Assembly (NCBI GenBank): GCA_001969505.1
Contig: LSSK01000288.1
Location: forward strand, 1 to 19,194
DNA length: 19,194 nt
Direction: 5' to 3'
DNA from: Zancudomyces culisetae
Lineage: Eukaryota; Kickxellomycota; Harpellomycetes; Harpellales; Legeriomycetaceae
Made by a program: the position numbers and the translations under genes. The notes under the pieces are model-generated. The model was given only the letters and a program-made list of their open reading frames with translations. It searched no databases and was not told the origin of the DNA. Below, in pieces: positions 18,411 through 19,194 of the stretch. How positions within the stretch are numbered: position 1 is the first letter of the stretch; each line of letters starts with the position of its first letter.

Positions 18411-19194
18411 TTACAGCGACCAAATACAGGCAGAGCCGGTTTCAGAGGCTGTCAGCAGTGTATCCGAATCTAGATACTTCAATCGAGACACATGCGACTT
18501 TGTAAAATAATTCTGTTTCTGAGAATTGTGGTCATAATCAAGCAAGATGGGATTTTTGGAGATATCGAGCTCATCATAAATCATGTTTTGCATGCGAAGC
18601 TTCAAGTCACCGGTGAGAGAATCAAACGCCTTGAACTCGGAATTTAAAAGAGAAAAGTTGAAAAAGGCAGAGGAGGAGGCAGAAAACCAGAAAGAGTTGG
18701 AGGGAGCAGAAGGTAGTAAAGAAACAGAAGTAACTTTGGAGGGAAACTTGATGCGCTGAACGAGTTTAAGAGCGCGCAGGTCCCAAATGGCAGCAGATGA
18801 ATCAAGCGAGCCTGAGACTATGTAGCGGTCGTTGAAGCGCAGAGACGAGATGGGCATTGAGTGGGAAGCAATTGAACGCACAGGCTGAGACGAGCGACGG
18901 TCGTAGAGGCGAATAAACCCATCAGCCGTGCCAGTGGCAAGAGCCGGGCCAACAAACTGCAGCGCGCCTATGAAACCACCATCGCCTGATTGAGTTCCGA
19001 CGCGCAGCGAATCAGATGAATCGAGGCGAGCAAGCGAACGGGCACTCCAGGTCAAGTCGAAACGCAAGCGGAGCAACCCAGTGTTGAGATCCCACTCGCG
19101 GACAAGACCGTCAGCGCTACCCGACAACAACACACCATCAACTGCTTCGAAACACGTGACCGCGCCATTATGGCCAAGGAAAGAGGCTTCACAG
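18411..19194 (-). CDS. MDV1: Mdv1/Caf4-like WD40 mitochondrial fission adaptor, N-terminus beyond the window
   Basis: The last 260 codons of a WD40 beta-propeller protein; the frame is open to the right edge, starting inside FLGHNGAVTCFEAVDG. Repeats are visible as LLSGSADGLVREWDL, PALATGTADGFIRLYDRR, ASHSMPISSLRFNDRYIVSGSLDSSAAIWDL (in parts), and a last blade LLTASETGSACIWSL before TAA. The order, the stretch RFDLTW after one WD repeat, and the phrase ALATGTADG flanked by GALQF match the C-terminal propeller of yeast Mdv1/Caf4. That propeller binds the dynamin Dnm1 on the mitochondrial outer membrane, while the N-terminal part, not seen here, binds Fis1. Parts of the gene are richer in G/C-ending codons than the others in the window. 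Another WD40 family is possible because only the propeller is visible. Confidence 0.7.
   Translation of the reverse strand, partial: CEASFLGHNGAVTCFEAVDGVLLSGSADGLVREWDLNTGLLRLRFDLTWSARSLARLDSSDSLRVGTQSGDGGFIGALQFVGPALATGTADGFIRLYDRRSSQPVRSIASHSMPISSLRFNDRYIVSGSLDSSAAIWDLRALKLVQRIKFPSKVTSVSLLPSAPSNSFWFSASSSAFFNFSLLNSEFKAFDSLTGDLKLRMQNMIYDELDISKNPILLDYDHNSQKQNYFTKSHVSRLKYLDSDTLLTASETGSACIWSL

Overview
The window looks like nuclear DNA of an AT-rich ascomycete yeast, most likely Saccharomycotina. The evidence is large intronless ORFs whose relatives are fungal: a Tyr1-like prephenate dehydrogenase, a GT69/CAP59-type mannosyltransferase, a CDC25-type RasGEF, a Mig1/CreA zinc-finger repressor and an Mdv1/Caf4-like WD40 protein. 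CTG falls where leucine is conserved in two of these genes, which argues against the CUG-Ser and CUG-Ala clades. I could not place the species. Intergenic spacers are unusually long for a yeast.

Layout, left to right. Positions 1-1071 (minus) hold a TYR1-like sequence that looks like a pseudogene. An in-frame TAA sits at a conserved Gln, the expected catalytic His and substrate Arg are replaced, and no NAD-binding N-terminus is visible. About 1.6 kb without a gene follows. A complete GT69 mannosyltransferase (2697-4037, plus) converges on a complete 1164-residue RasGEF (4459-7953, minus). The RasGEF has REM and CDC25 domains and, upstream of them, a segment that reads as a degenerate Ras-like domain.

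Between the RasGEF and the divergent Mig1-like gene (14928-17186, plus) lies a region of about 7 kb with no convincing gene. It holds several short tandem repeats of different unit length, a palindromic TGACGTCA, a cluster of Mig1/CreA-type sites and an inversion of GC skew near 10.5-11.5 kb. The Mig1-like gene and the 5'-truncated Mdv1-like gene (18411-19194, minus) converge on a 1.2-kb spacer. Both convergent spacers carry poly-C tracts on the sense strand after each gene, hence G-runs on the template strand.

The genes do not form one pathway. A RasGEF (Ras-cAMP or polarity signalling) and a glucose repressor sharing one very long divergent control region is suggestive of coordinated nutrient control, but that is inference. 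I found no tRNA, rRNA, CRISPR array, intact transposon or recognisable point centromere. The most unusual items are the decayed TYR1 copy, the pseudoGTPase-RasGEF fusion and the long skew-inverting divergent spacer.
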